Positions 30,034 through 38,444 of a stretch of 64,000 nt of DNA are shown piece by piece. Below the pieces are notes generated by a model. The model did not search any database, had not been told where the DNA came from, and saw only the letters and a list, made by a program, of their open reading frames with translations. The translations under genes were made by a program, and so were the position numbers. Numbering within the stretch: the first letter of the stretch is position 1; each line of letters starts with the position of its first letter. This DNA is from Lachnospiraceae bacterium (GTDB lineage Bacteria > Bacillota > Clostridia > Lachnospirales > Lachnospiraceae), in NCBI GenBank assembly GCA_017938405.1, contig JAGBBP010000036.1, positions 1 to 64,000 of the forward strand. The letters are read 5' to 3'.

Positions 30034-30723
30034 ATGAGCGAGATTATTCAAATGAATGAGAACACATGGCGTATTGAGGATGGTATGGTTCGCATGTTTT
30101 TGCTGACCGGAACCAAGGAAGCTTTACTGGTTGACAGTGGAGTGTCTGCACCGAATGCAAAGGAAATCGCGGAGAATATCACGGACCTGACGGTGAAGTT
30201 ATTGAATACTCATGCGGACGGGGATCATATTGCCGGAAATGAGGCGTTCGGGGAGTTTTATATGCACCCAAAGGAGGAAGGAAATTACCGATTCCGCGGG
30301 AAAACAGGAAAGATTGTTCCGGTACAGCAGGGAGATGTGCTTGATTTGGGCGAAAGACCCCTTGAAATCATTGATTTACCGGGACATACACCGGGCAGTA
30401 TCGGGATTTTGGATGTAAACAACCGGGTGTTAATCGGCGGCGATTCCATACAGGACGGACGCATCTATATGTTCGGTGAACATCGGAATCTGCAGAATTA
30501 TATTGTGAGTTTAGAGAAGCTTTCTGCCTACGAAGGGCGGTTTGATACCGTGTACGCGTCCCACAGTTCCGTAGAGGTGGCACCGGACATGATTCCGAAG
30601 CTCATTGCCGGAGCAAAGCAGATTTTAGCCGGTGAAGCGACCGGGGAAGAAATTGATCTGTTCGGAAATTCCGTATTGCTGTATCAGTTTGAGTTTGCGG
30701 GATTTTTGTGTCCGAAGAAGTAG
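30034..30723 (+). CDS. Metallo-beta-lactamase-fold hydrolase
   Basis: The ATG at 30034 has AAGGAGG 7 bases upstream (about 229 residues). Metal ligands typical of the fold are seen: HADGDH, GHTPGS, the aspartate in IGGDSIQDG and a late histidine in YASHSS. The motif resembles small glyoxalase II-like or thiol-ester hydrolases; the substrate cannot be told. It begins the group of accessory genes inserted between mutL and miaA. Confidence 0.88.
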   Translation: MSEIIQMNENTWRIEDGMVRMFLLTGTKEALLVDSGVSAPNAKEIAENITDLTVKLLNTHADGDHIAGNEAFGEFYMHPKEEGNYRFRGKTGKIVPVQQGDVLDLGERPLEIIDLPGHTPGSIGILDVNNRVLIGGDSIQDGRIYMFGEHRNLQNYIVSLEKLSAYEGRFDTVYASHSSVEVAPDMIPKLIAGAKQILAGEATGEEIDLFGNSVLLYQFEFAGFLCPKK

Positions 30724-30801
30724 CAGAGACGTTATTGTAGTTTGTACATAGTTATGAATCTAAGGATAAGTTATCGTACCGGGAAGATAAGAGGTGGAAT
30801 T

Positions 30802-31446
30802 ATGGAGAAGGTAATTGATTTTGAGGAACTGTTTACTTATGTAAAAGATGCCCTTGCGGCTTATGACCACCACGGCGGTGCAGCAAAGAACAGAATCAAG
30901 TACAGTCGTTTCGCGCATACGGAACGGGTCTATCGATGGATGTTGATTCTGGCGGAGGACTTTGCCTGTGACATTGATATGGAATCTTTAAAAATTGCAA
31001 CGATTTTCCATGATATCGGCTATTCTTTAAACAAGGAGAATATGCATTCTCACGCGGCGGACGGCGCGGTGCTTTGCCGTGAGTATCTGGATTCTATCGG
31101 GTATCCGGCGGAGAAAACGGAGTTTATTTGTGACCTGATTGCAAGGCATTCCGATAAGGAGGTGCTTCATCGGGAGGATACACCGTTGGAACTGGTGCTT
31201 TTGATGGAAGCGGATTTGTTTGATGATACGGGAGCTCACGGTATTGTAATGGATGCCTGGATTCAGGCTACCAAAGAGGATGTAAGTTTTGAGTCCATTT
31301 TAGAGCATATTAAGAAGTTTTCTTTAAAGCAGATGCAGGTAAATCCGATGCGGACGGAAAAGGCTCGGAGAATTTGGGAGGAAAAGAAGGAATTGACCAA
31401 CAAGTTTGTGGAGTCCTTGACGGTGGATTTGTACGGAGGAATGTAA
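30802..31446 (+). CDS. HD-domain phosphohydrolase
   Basis: The ATG at 30802 has GAGGTGG upstream (214 residues). The HD metal residues appear in order: RFAHTERVYRW, IFHDIGYS, MHSHAADGA, IARHSD and EADLFDD. It resembles YedJ/YpgQ-like small HD hydrolases, which act on nucleotides or phosphate esters. The exact substrate is unknown. The next gene starts 5 bases after the stop. Confidence 0.85.
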   Translation: MEKVIDFEELFTYVKDALAAYDHHGGAAKNRIKYSRFAHTERVYRWMLILAEDFACDIDMESLKIATIFHDIGYSLNKENMHSHAADGAVLCREYLDSIGYPAEKTEFICDLIARHSDKEVLHREDTPLELVLLMEADLFDDTGAHGIVMDAWIQATKEDVSFESILEHIKKFSLKQMQVNPMRTEKARRIWEEKKELTNKFVESLTVDLYGGM

Positions 31447-31450
31447 GGAA

Positions 31451-32242
31451 ATGCTGATGTTTGAGAAAAAACTTGCAAAAGAACCTGTGGATATTAAGGA
31501 TGGCATTTATTATTTCGATGCCCATAACCACGGAGACTTCTTTGACGAGGAAGATGCGGCAGAATGGGATAACGGTCGTTTGGAGAGTAATTGGAAGAAA
31601 CGTAAATTTCTTGAAAATCCAACAACGAAGAAATTAGCCGAGACGATTGTAGCAAACGGAAAAGAAATCATTGATCTTGCCTGTGGACCGGGAATGGGGC
31701 TGATTCCGTCTGTAAAACAGTTGGATCCGGCCTTTCATTGTACAGCATCGGATGCCAGTGCAATGGTTCTGGAACATTGGAAGAAGTATCTTGACTGGAA
31801 CTTTATGACCCATGGCGTGGAATTTGCGCAGTTTTCGGTACTGGATATGCCGTTTAAAGATGGTTCTGTGCCGTCCTTTAGCAGTAATATCGGCCTGTCT
31901 TCGGTAAGAGGCGGACAGGTAGATTATGATAAGGCGGTAAAGGAAGTGTTCCGCTGTTTGGAACCGGGAGGATATCTTTATGCCGTCGAAAGCGAGTGGA
32001 TAGACATTCCTGCGATTTTGCAGGTGTTTGAAAAGTGGGGACAGGAGCCGTGGAATTGCTTTACAGAGGGACAGACAAGCTGGCATGACAGATTCTTGCA
32101 AGCCGGATTTGAGATTGTGACCGAGGAAGAGGTACAGCACAGAATCTTTACGGCAGAGGACAACGAGTTAGGCGAGGCGTCGGTGAAGTTCGGAATTCCG
32201 GTAGGAACGAAGGAAACGGCCTTTGTGCTGAGGAGATTGTAA
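31451..32242 (+). CDS. SAM-dependent class I methyltransferase
   Basis: 263 residues. Motif I is visible (EIIDLACGPGMGLIPSV), with the acidic end of strand 2 (TASDAS), a later FSSNIGLSS strand, and LEPGGYLYAVES as the post-motif pattern. The start is ambiguous: an in-frame ATG at 31457 also has an AAGGA at good distance. The substrate is unknown. It is followed directly by a GNAT remnant. Confidence 0.82.
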   Translation: MLMFEKKLAKEPVDIKDGIYYFDAHNHGDFFDEEDAAEWDNGRLESNWKKRKFLENPTTKKLAETIVANGKEIIDLACGPGMGLIPSVKQLDPAFHCTASDASAMVLEHWKKYLDWNFMTHGVEFAQFSVLDMPFKDGSVPSFSSNIGLSSVRGGQVDYDKAVKEVFRCLEPGGYLYAVESEWIDIPAILQVFEKWGQEPWNCFTEGQTSWHDRFLQAGFEIVTEEEVQHRIFTAEDNELGEASVKFGIPVGTKETAFVLRRL

Positions 32243-32409
32243 CACGCTTGAAGGACAGGGTCATGGAAGCCGCTGAACCGGGAGATAAAATTATGTTTAT
32301 TCTGGGGGCGGCCAAAGGAAAAGAAGACTTTTATGAGAAGTTCGGATTTAAACAGCGACCGAATGATTTTTCCGGAAGCGGCATGTCGATGTGGAAAACG
32401 AAGGAATAA
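32242..32409 (+). pseudogene. C-terminal remnant of a GNAT acetyltransferase
   Basis: About 55 codons in one frame encode EDFYEKFGFKQRP followed by a short tail ending SMWKTKE, which is the typical FYEKxGF end of a GNAT enzyme. No SD or N-terminal acetyl-CoA-binding motif precedes it; the frame simply starts at the methyltransferase stop. It is best read as the surviving 3' end of a deleted gene, though a 48-codon ORF from 32263 could still be translated. Confidence 0.65.
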
Positions 32410-32475
32410 CAGTTTTGGAAAGTTGGAAATTTAGAACTTATTGTGTCCAAAATCATGTGAAAGGTAGGTCGAGAC

Positions 32476-33042
32476 ATGAACCATCAAGGAACAAAAACAC
32501 TGGAAACAGAGCGTTTGCTTCTGCGTCGTTTTACGATAGAGGATGCGGTAGGCTTTTTTCAAAATGTGACCTCTGAACCGGAAGTAAACCGATTTTTAAC
32601 TTGGCCGTTACATGAATCAATCGAGGACACAAAAAAGCTTCTTGAAGGCTGGGTGGAACAGTATGCAAACCCGGAACGATATTGTTGGGCTATCGTGTTA
32701 AAGGAGACAGATGCAGTAATCGGAACCATTGCCGCACCTACCGTAAAAAATCGAGTCGAGGCAGTGGAAGTAACTTATTGCATCGGAAGTAAATGGTGGG
32801 GGCAAGGAATTGTACCGGAATCATTGCAAACAGTGATGAAATATATGTTTGAAGAAGTACAGGCAAATCGCATTGAGGCCGGATTTGATGCCAACAATCC
32901 GAATTCCGGACGAGTTATGGAAAAGGTCGGGATGCAGAGGGAAGGGATTCTGCGACAGGCAGGAAGAAATAATCAGGGACTGTTTGATTTGGTGTTTTAT
33001 GGGATTTTGAGGGAAGACTGGATTGTGTTACAAAGAGGATAA
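32476..33042 (+). CDS. GNAT N-acetyltransferase (RimJ/RimL type)
   Basis: 188 residues. It begins with the TLETERLLLRRFTIEDA pattern of RimJ/RimL-like enzymes. The acetyl-CoA region includes WWGQGIVPESL, then ANRIEAGFDANNPNSGRVMEKVGMQREG, the standard end of this family. It probably acetylates an N-terminal amine or a small molecule; the substrate cannot be read from sequence. The next gene follows within 5 bases. Confidence 0.9.
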   Translation: MNHQGTKTLETERLLLRRFTIEDAVGFFQNVTSEPEVNRFLTWPLHESIEDTKKLLEGWVEQYANPERYCWAIVLKETDAVIGTIAAPTVKNRVEAVEVTYCIGSKWWGQGIVPESLQTVMKYMFEEVQANRIEAGFDANNPNSGRVMEKVGMQREGILRQAGRNNQGLFDLVFYGILREDWIVLQRG

Positions 33043-33046
33043 AAAC

Positions 33047-33637
33047 ATGACAAAACATATGATCATAGCCGGTGTACCGAGAGCCGGGAAAAGTACGGTT
33101 TCACAAATGATTGCTAAAAGGTACAACTACCAACATATCAGTATGGATTCCATCATTGCGGGCTTTGAAAAAGCCTTTCCGCAGGTAGGGATTGATACCG
33201 ATGCGGATACGGATGTGAAGGAAAATGTGCAAAGCATCAGTTCGAAAATAGCGCCTTTTCTTCGGGCAATGATGGACAGTGGAGAATACGACGAATGTGA
33301 TTACGGTATGGTGATTGATGTGTTTCAGCTTTTACCAGAAGACTATCGGAAATACATTGATCCGGCGGTTTGTGATATTTATTATTTCATTACTTCTGAC
33401 GTGACAGCAGAGGAACGATTTGAGGTGTTGAAACAATATGATACACCGAAGGATTATACATTTTACAAGCCGGAGGAAGAAAATCGCCGGAATTGCGCGG
33501 AAATCGTGGAAATCAGCAAGTTTTATAAAGAACAGTGCGAAAAGTATCAATTGCCGTATTATGAAACGGCACGGAGCAGGGAGAAAGTACTGGGAGAGTT
33601 CATAAGACATTTAGAGGATGAAAATAAGGAGTTTTAA
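33047..33637 (+). CDS. P-loop nucleotide kinase-like protein
   Basis: The ATG at 33047 follows AGAGGA (196 residues). The N-terminus is a Walker A loop, IIAGVPRAGKST, followed by YQHISMDSIIAGFEKAF, as in small-molecule or nucleotide kinases. A lid-like Arg/Lys-rich region follows. No specific kinase family is certain. It lies between a GNAT and a DUF3267 gene in the accessory block. Confidence 0.75.
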   Translation: MTKHMIIAGVPRAGKSTVSQMIAKRYNYQHISMDSIIAGFEKAFPQVGIDTDADTDVKENVQSISSKIAPFLRAMMDSGEYDECDYGMVIDVFQLLPEDYRKYIDPAVCDIYYFITSDVTAEERFEVLKQYDTPKDYTFYKPEEENRRNCAEIVEISKFYKEQCEKYQLPYYETARSREKVLGEFIRHLEDENKEF

Positions 33638-33640
33638 AAG

Positions 33641-34171
33641 ATGTTTTATTTTATGAAACCGTTACCGGAGAGTACCATGGATTTTACCGGCTGGCAGCCG
33701 TTTATTAAGAATGATTGGTTTCGGAAGAATTTTATGCTGTTTGTTTATGCCTTGCAGGCGGCACTTGTGGCAGCATCGGTCCTGCTCGGTGTCTGGGAGT
33801 TTACAAACTGGTTCGTAAAAATTGCCGTGTTTTGTATTGTGTATGTATGCCATGAACTGTTACATATTGTGGTGGTTTGGCGCATCGGCGACCTTAGCCT
33901 GACCCATTCGGGTATCTTTTTCTGGTTAAACAGTGATGCGGTCATGAGTAAGGCGAGATTCTGGACGTTTATGACGTTACCGTTTCTCGGACTTACGGCA
34001 GTTCCGGCGGTTTTACTCTTGTTTGTGGATGGATTTTTGTTTGAGCTTTTGTTGTATATTGCCTGGATCAACGCGATTATTGCCGGTTCCGACATTATAA
34101 ATTCGGTGTTGATTTTGCTAAAACCGAACCGGGCAAAGTTTTACAGAGGGTTTTATAAGACGGAAAAGTAG
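33641..34171 (+). CDS. DUF3267-type membrane protein with HELLH motif
   Basis: 176 residues with four hydrophobic helices. The second is followed by CHELLHIVVVW, a zinc-protease-like HExxH signature typical of DUF3267 proteins. Proteolysis has not been shown for the family to my knowledge. It sits 3 bases after the kinase-like gene and 30 bases before miaA. Confidence 0.78.
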   Translation: MFYFMKPLPESTMDFTGWQPFIKNDWFRKNFMLFVYALQAALVAASVLLGVWEFTNWFVKIAVFCIVYVCHELLHIVVVWRIGDLSLTHSGIFFWLNSDAVMSKARFWTFMTLPFLGLTAVPAVLLLFVDGFLFELLLYIAWINAIIAGSDIINSVLILLKPNRAKFYRGFYKTEK

Positions 34172-34201
34172 GCGGAATATGGAATTATTAAGGAGGACCC
34201 C

Positions 34202-35149
34202 ATGGAGAAACTGCCATTACTTATATTGACAGGTCCTACGGCGGTAGGCAAAACGAATCTGTCCATCAGCCTCGCAAAGGCGGTAAACGGCGAGATTATT
34301 TCGGCGGATTCCATGCAGGTGTACCGGCGGATGGACATCGGTACGGCAAAGATTAAGAAAGAGGAAATGTGCGGTGTAACTCACCATTTGATTGATATTT
34401 GTGAACCCACGGAGGATTACAATGTGGTGCGGTTTGCCACAGAGGCAAAGCGCCTGATTCGGGAAATTGTTGGGCGCGGCCATGTGCCGATTTTAGTCGG
34501 CGGTACCGGGTTTTATATCCAGGCAGTGCTGTATGACATTGATTTTACCGAGACGGAGGAAGATACGTCTTACCGTGAGGAACTGGCGGCTTTTGCCGAG
34601 GAACACGGAGCGGAAGCACTGCACGCAAGGCTTGCCGAGGTGGATTCGGCGTCTGCGGAGGCCATTCATGCCAACAATGTAAAGCGTGTCATCCGCGCCT
34701 TGGAGTTTTATGAACAGACGGGCACAAAGATATCCGAGCATAACGAGGAGCAGCACGGCAAGGAATCGGCCTATAACAGCGCCTATTTTGTGCTGACCCA
34801 GGACCGGGCGGTGCTGTATGACCGGATTGAAAAGCGGATTGACAGTATGCTTACGGAAGGACTGGTTGAGGAAGTAAAGGGACTTCTTGCGGAAGGCTGT
34901 AAGCCGTCCTCTGTGTCCATGCAGGGTCTGGGCTATAAGGAAATTGTGGCGTATTTGCAGGGCGAATGTAGCTTGGAGGACGCGGTTTACATTTTAAAAC
35001 GGGATACGAGGCACTTTGCAAAACGCCAGCTTACCTGGTTTAAACGGGAACGGGAAGTGCTTTGGTTTGATAAGGGTGCGTATGAGAATGAGGACGCGAT
35101 ACTGGATGCGATGTTGAGAGAAGCAAAGAAGAGAGGGATTATAGTATGA
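34202..35149 (+). CDS. miaA: tRNA dimethylallyltransferase MiaA
   Basis: 315 residues. The P-loop GPTAVGKT (11-18) is followed by ISADSMQVYRRMDIGTAK, VGGTGFYIQAVL and VKRVIRALEF, which define the family, and by the C-terminal RDTRHFAKRQLTWFKRE. It adds the dimethylallyl group to A37 of tRNAs that read U-starting codons. The SD is AAGGAGG. Its stop overlaps the next start (ATGA). Confidence 0.97.
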   Translation: MEKLPLLILTGPTAVGKTNLSISLAKAVNGEIISADSMQVYRRMDIGTAKIKKEEMCGVTHHLIDICEPTEDYNVVRFATEAKRLIREIVGRGHVPILVGGTGFYIQAVLYDIDFTETEEDTSYREELAAFAEEHGAEALHARLAEVDSASAEAIHANNVKRVIRALEFYEQTGTKISEHNEEQHGKESAYNSAYFVLTQDRAVLYDRIEKRIDSMLTEGLVEEVKGLLAEGCKPSSVSMQGLGYKEIVAYLQGECSLEDAVYILKRDTRHFAKRQLTWFKREREVLWFDKGAYENEDAILDAMLREAKKRGIIV

Positions 35150-35616
35150 ATATCAGACGAGCAGAAAACAAAGACATGAACGGGATTAACAAGCTGTTGC
35201 ATCAGGTTCTTATGGTGCACCACAACGGCAGACCGGATATTTTTAAGCCCAATGCCAAGAAATACACCGATGCGGAGCTGATGGACATTCTGGCGGACGA
35301 CACGAAGCCGGTGTTTGTAGCAACAGACGAGCAGGAAGAAGTGCTTGGGTATGCCTTTTGCGTATTTCAGCAGCACTTGAATAATAACATTTTGACGGAT
35401 ATTAAGACGCTTTACATCGATGATTTGTGCGTGGATGAGGAAAGACGAGGCATGCATATCGGAAAAATGTTGTATGAATACGTGTTGGACTTTGCCAAGA
35501 CGTCCGGATGCTACAATGTGACCTTAAATGTGTGGTCCTGCAACGAAAGTGCTATGAAGTTCTACGAAAAGTGCGGTTTAGTGCCGCAGAAGGTTGGAAT
35601 GGAGAAGGTGTTGTAA
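35146..35616 (+). CDS. GNAT N-acetyltransferase
   Basis: 156 residues. It starts MNIRRAENKDMNGI and has DLCVDEERRGMHIGKMLYEYV as the acetyl-CoA-binding motif, then VTLNVWSCNESAMKFYEKCGL, the C-terminal GNAT signature. The substrate is unknown. It overlaps miaA by four bases at the start and a short remnant by one base at the end. Confidence 0.9.
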   Translation: MNIRRAENKDMNGINKLLHQVLMVHHNGRPDIFKPNAKKYTDAELMDILADDTKPVFVATDEQEEVLGYAFCVFQQHLNNNILTDIKTLYIDDLCVDEERRGMHIGKMLYEYVLDFAKTSGCYNVTLNVWSCNESAMKFYEKCGLVPQKVGMEKVL

Positions 35617-35693
35617 TGGTCGGAGTGGGAAATACGGCGGAAGTATTCGATTTTGACGACGGAAAGGTATGTAAGCTGTTCTATGAAGAATAG
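35616..35693 (+). pseudogene. N-terminal remnant of an aminoglycoside-phosphotransferase-like gene
   Basis: The 25 codons from an ATG that overlaps the preceding stop (TAATG) encode VGNTAEVFDFDDGKVCKLFYE, the typical first strands and ATP-binding Lys region of kinase-fold phosphotransferases of the APH family. A stop follows at once and no kinase body is found downstream. I read it as a truncated gene whose remainder was deleted. The short length limits certainty. Confidence 0.5.
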
Positions 35694-35703
35694 CGTTGTA
35701 TTT

Positions 35704-35777
35704 GCAAAGTTCCTATGAAAAACGCAAGAAAAATGCAAAAGTTCATATGAAAAACGCAAGTTTATATTGCGTTTTTC
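35704..35777 (+). repeat. Direct repeat pair plus inverted repeat upstream of a DUF4143 ATPase
   Basis: TATGAAAAACGCAAG occurs at 35714-35728 and 35746-35760 (32-base spacing), each preceded by GCAAAGTTCC or GCAAAAGTTCA. The second copy also forms a perfect 11-bp inverted repeat, GAAAAACGCAA (35749-35759) with TTGCGTTTTTC (35767-35777). This could be an operator for a repeat-binding protein, or a weak terminator of the upstream genes. Confidence 0.6.
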
Positions 35778-35796
35778 TAGTATATAATGGTATACT
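35761..35796 (+). promoter_or_regulatory. Possible promoter(s) overlapping the inverted repeat
   Basis: Two readings are possible: TTGCGT (35767-35772) with TATACT (35791-35796), 18-base spacer; or TTTATA (35761-35766) with TATAAT (35783-35788), 16-base spacer. Either way the -35 element lies in the arm or loop of the inverted repeat, so a protein bound there would block transcription of the downstream ATPase gene. Confidence 0.5.
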
Positions 35797-35833
35797 ATAG
35801 GTGAAAACTTTGGTCAGAACGGAGGTGTTTAGT

Positions 35834-37165
35834 GTGGAACGGGATATTATGAAGCAGTTGGTGGAATGGAAGAATTCAGCTGATCGAAAGCCGTTATTAT
35901 TAACCGGTGTAAGACAGTGCGGAAAGACTTATGTTTGTAAAGAATTCGGAGAACAATACTTTGAGGATGTTGCCTACTTTTATTTTGAAGGGAATAAAAA
36001 CCTGATTTCCGTGTTTGATTATGATTTTGATGTTAACAGAATTATAGATGAGTTGGGGAACGTAATTCGAGGGAAGGAAATTCTTCCCGGAAAAACACTG
36101 GTTATTTTTGATGAAATACAAGCTTGTCCCAATGCGATTACATCTTTAAAGTATTTTTGTGAGAATATGCGCGACCTTCACATTGTTTGTGCAGGTTCGT
36201 TACTTGGAGTATCTGTAAAACGGGACAATATTTCATTTCCGGTAGGTAAGGTGGACCGGTTGCAAATGTATCCGTTGTCCTTTTCGGAGTTTTTGCGCGC
36301 GGATGGTGGCGAAAAGCTTTATATGGGAGTTCAGAAGTATGGAATTGATAAGGAATTACCGGAGCTTTATACCAACGGTTTAGAGAAAGCATTGAAGTAT
36401 TATTACATTGTGGGTGGAATGCCGGAAGTTGTTGCAAAGTGGGTAGAAACGCATAATTTTGAAAAGGTTGAAAGACTTCAGGACAATATTTTACAAGATT
36501 ATAGCAGTGATTTTGCAAAACACGCTCCGAAATCCGATATTCCGAAGCTGGGATGGATTTGGGATTCTATTCCGAAGCAGCTTGCAAAGGATAACAACAA
36601 GTTTGTTTTCTCGCATGTAAAAGAAGGAAAACGTTCCAGTGAATTGGAGGATGCGTTGGAATGGCTGGTTGATGCCGGTTTGGTGCACCGATTGGAACTG
36701 GTATCGAATCCGGAGATTCCGTTATCCTTCTGTTCGGATGCAACGTTCTTTAAGGTGTATTTATCGGATGTGGGATTACTTCGAAGAAAGTCCGGAGTAT
36801 CACATCGGACGATTTTAGAAGACTCTGAGTTATATCGAAATTTCAAAGGTGCTTTTACGGAGAATTTTGTTTTAAATGAATTGATAAAGGTGGGAATTCA
36901 TTCCTATTTTTGGCGTTCCGGCAACACAGCGGAGCTGGATTTTTTATTTGAGTATGAGGACGCCATTATTCCGGTGGAGGCAAAGGCAGAGGTTCATACG
37001 CGAGCTAAGAGTTATTTACAGTTCTGTAAAAAGTATCAACCGAAGTTGGGCTTTAAGTTTTCTATGAAGAATGTAGGAAATCATGAAGTAGAGAATACAA
37101 AGACTTATAGTGTTCCGTTGTACTTGATATGGATGATAAAGGAGTATTTGAAAATTCAGAGGTAA
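35834..37165 (+). CDS. AAA-type ATPase with DUF4143 C-terminal domain
   Basis: I chose the GTG at 35834 because GGAGGT lies 7 bases upstream (443 residues). Walker A is GVRQCGKTYV, Walker B TLVIFDEIQACP, with HIVCAGSLLG as sensor 1 and YPLSFSEFL typical of this family. After the ATPase comes a winged-helix-like DUF4143 region and a nuclease-fold-like end with ELDFLFEYED and PVEAKAE (intact E-x-K). Such ATPases are common accessory genes whose role is poorly defined. A diverged relative lies at 59141-60364. Confidence 0.88.
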   Translation: MERDIMKQLVEWKNSADRKPLLLTGVRQCGKTYVCKEFGEQYFEDVAYFYFEGNKNLISVFDYDFDVNRIIDELGNVIRGKEILPGKTLVIFDEIQACPNAITSLKYFCENMRDLHIVCAGSLLGVSVKRDNISFPVGKVDRLQMYPLSFSEFLRADGGEKLYMGVQKYGIDKELPELYTNGLEKALKYYYIVGGMPEVVAKWVETHNFEKVERLQDNILQDYSSDFAKHAPKSDIPKLGWIWDSIPKQLAKDNNKFVFSHVKEGKRSSELEDALEWLVDAGLVHRLELVSNPEIPLSFCSDATFFKVYLSDVGLLRRKSGVSHRTILEDSELYRNFKGAFTENFVLNELIKVGIHSYFWRSGNTAELDFLFEYEDAIIPVEAKAEVHTRAKSYLQFCKKYQPKLGFKFSMKNVGNHEVENTKTYSVPLYLIWMIKEYLKIQR

Positions 37166-37173
37166 CGTTAAAG

Positions 37174-37665
37174 ATGCATAGAGAAAAAAGTATTCTCCTT
37201 ACAGCCTTTCAAGGAACATCATCAGAAATGTTGCTAAATAAGATTGAAGGTTATCAAGTTCTTATTTTACCCAATGACAAGGTGAAGGATTCCGAGCTAC
37301 TGCTGGGTATGCTCTTCGAGACACATTTTGACTATGTTCTGAGTTTCGGTCAACGACCGAATGTCAAGGATAAGGTGCACATTGAAACCACTGCAAGAGA
37401 CTGTGAAGTGTGTCTGGATACAGTCTTTGACTGTGAAAGACTAAGGTTGTTGTTTGAACAAAACGGGATTCCGGCAAAGCTTTCCCATAATGCAGGGACA
37501 TCCTTTTGTAACAAGCTGTATTGGAATGGGTTAAAGTACATTACGGAACATGAGTTAAAGACCAAGATGGTATTTATACATGTGCCGTTTGGAAGGAATA
37601 TCAGTGATATAGAGCTGTTCAAAAATCGAATTTTTGAAACAATTAGGATATTCATGCAAAATTAA
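37174..37665 (+). CDS. Pyroglutamyl-peptidase I-like protein (C15 family-like)
   Basis: The ATG at 37174 is preferred over 37129, which lies inside the preceding gene; AGAGG precedes it at some distance. 163 residues. The motif KLSHNAGTSFCNKLYW matches the SxxAGxYLCN nucleophile-Cys region of C15 peptidases, and IHVPFGRN matches the catalytic-His segment (HxP). The Glu-containing N-terminal motif is less clear and the protein is shorter than usual (about 200), so activity is uncertain. Confidence 0.65.
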   Translation: MHREKSILLTAFQGTSSEMLLNKIEGYQVLILPNDKVKDSELLLGMLFETHFDYVLSFGQRPNVKDKVHIETTARDCEVCLDTVFDCERLRLLFEQNGIPAKLSHNAGTSFCNKLYWNGLKYITEHELKTKMVFIHVPFGRNISDIELFKNRIFETIRIFMQN

Positions 37666-37698
37666 AATCTTAAGTTATAGAGATGAAAGGAGTACTCT

Positions 37699-37992
37699 AT
37701 GAGCATCATCGTAAATTTATACTACACCGGACAAAACGGCAACGCCCGGAAATTCGCGGAAGAAATGACCGACCGGGGCATTGTGGATGCCATTCGCGCA
37801 GAGGAAGGAAACGAACGCTATGAGTATTTCTTTCCCATGGAGGATGCGGAAACGGTACTTTTAATCGACCGTTGGAAAGACCAAGAGGCGTTAGATATTC
37901 ACCACAAGTCGGAGATGATGAAGCAGATTGCGGAATTGCGGGACAAGTATAAACTGCGGCTGCGGGTGGAGCGGTATGTTGAGGAAAGGTGA
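37699..37992 (+). CDS. Antibiotic biosynthesis monooxygenase (ABM)-like protein
   Basis: 97 residues with the small ferredoxin-like pattern of YgiN/ABM proteins: an N-terminal strand IIVNLYYTG, a helix NARKFAEEM, then RYEYFFPMEDAETVLLIDRW and HHKSEMMKQIAEL. These are often putative quinol monooxygenases, or heme-like or protective enzymes. The SD is AAAGGAG. The stop nearly touches the next start. Confidence 0.75.
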   Translation: MSIIVNLYYTGQNGNARKFAEEMTDRGIVDAIRAEEGNERYEYFFPMEDAETVLLIDRWKDQEALDIHHKSEMMKQIAELRDKYKLRLRVERYVEER

Positions 37993-37997
37993 ATCAA

Positions 37998-38435
37998 ATG
38001 AAAGAACTGATTGAATTTTTAATAAAAGCGAAACAGAAGACCTATGCAGGAAAAGGTGCAGAAACTACATCCTGCCGACCGGAATCCCATGATTTGATGT
38101 ATTCCGAAGACGATTATATGTATTACGATACGTTTCTTGGTGGAGGAAAGTTTGTAGGGGAAGAGGCGCTTTGGATTAAGGGAAAGCCTTATTGGAGCAT
38201 GAACTATGCAGGACGGGTTACCGGAGAGAACTTTAGCGGAGATTTCCTAAAGGAGGCACTGCTTTTAGTTCCGGAGGATAAGCCTTTTCGCGGACCGGAT
38301 CATTATGAGAATGACGGTTATACCTATGACTGCAAGGTAGAAGGGGATTTTGCCTGGTTTCAAGGATATGAAACCATTTGCTATCGGGGGATGCAGATTT
38401 ATGAATGCTATTTTCATGGGAGTATCATCGAGTAG
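37998..38435 (+). CDS. DUF5680-type protein
   Basis: The ATG at 37998 with AGGAAAGG upstream is preferred over the GTG at 37989. 145 residues. It begins with a helix (ELIEFLIKAKQKTYAGKGAE), then contains SHDLMY, YYDTFLGGGKFVGEEALW and GKPYWSMNYAGRV, which I recognise as the DUF5680 pattern. Function is unknown. It is packed between the ABM and flavodoxin-like genes. Confidence 0.7.
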   Translation: MKELIEFLIKAKQKTYAGKGAETTSCRPESHDLMYSEDDYMYYDTFLGGGKFVGEEALWIKGKPYWSMNYAGRVTGENFSGDFLKEALLLVPEDKPFRGPDHYENDGYTYDCKVEGDFAWFQGYETICYRGMQIYECYFHGSIIE

Positions 38436-38444
38436 GAGGCGCAT

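Noticed and set aside
35704..35777. Repeats resembling a short CRISPR array.
   Set aside because: Only two copies exist, the spacing segment itself contains related sequence, and no cas genes are present.
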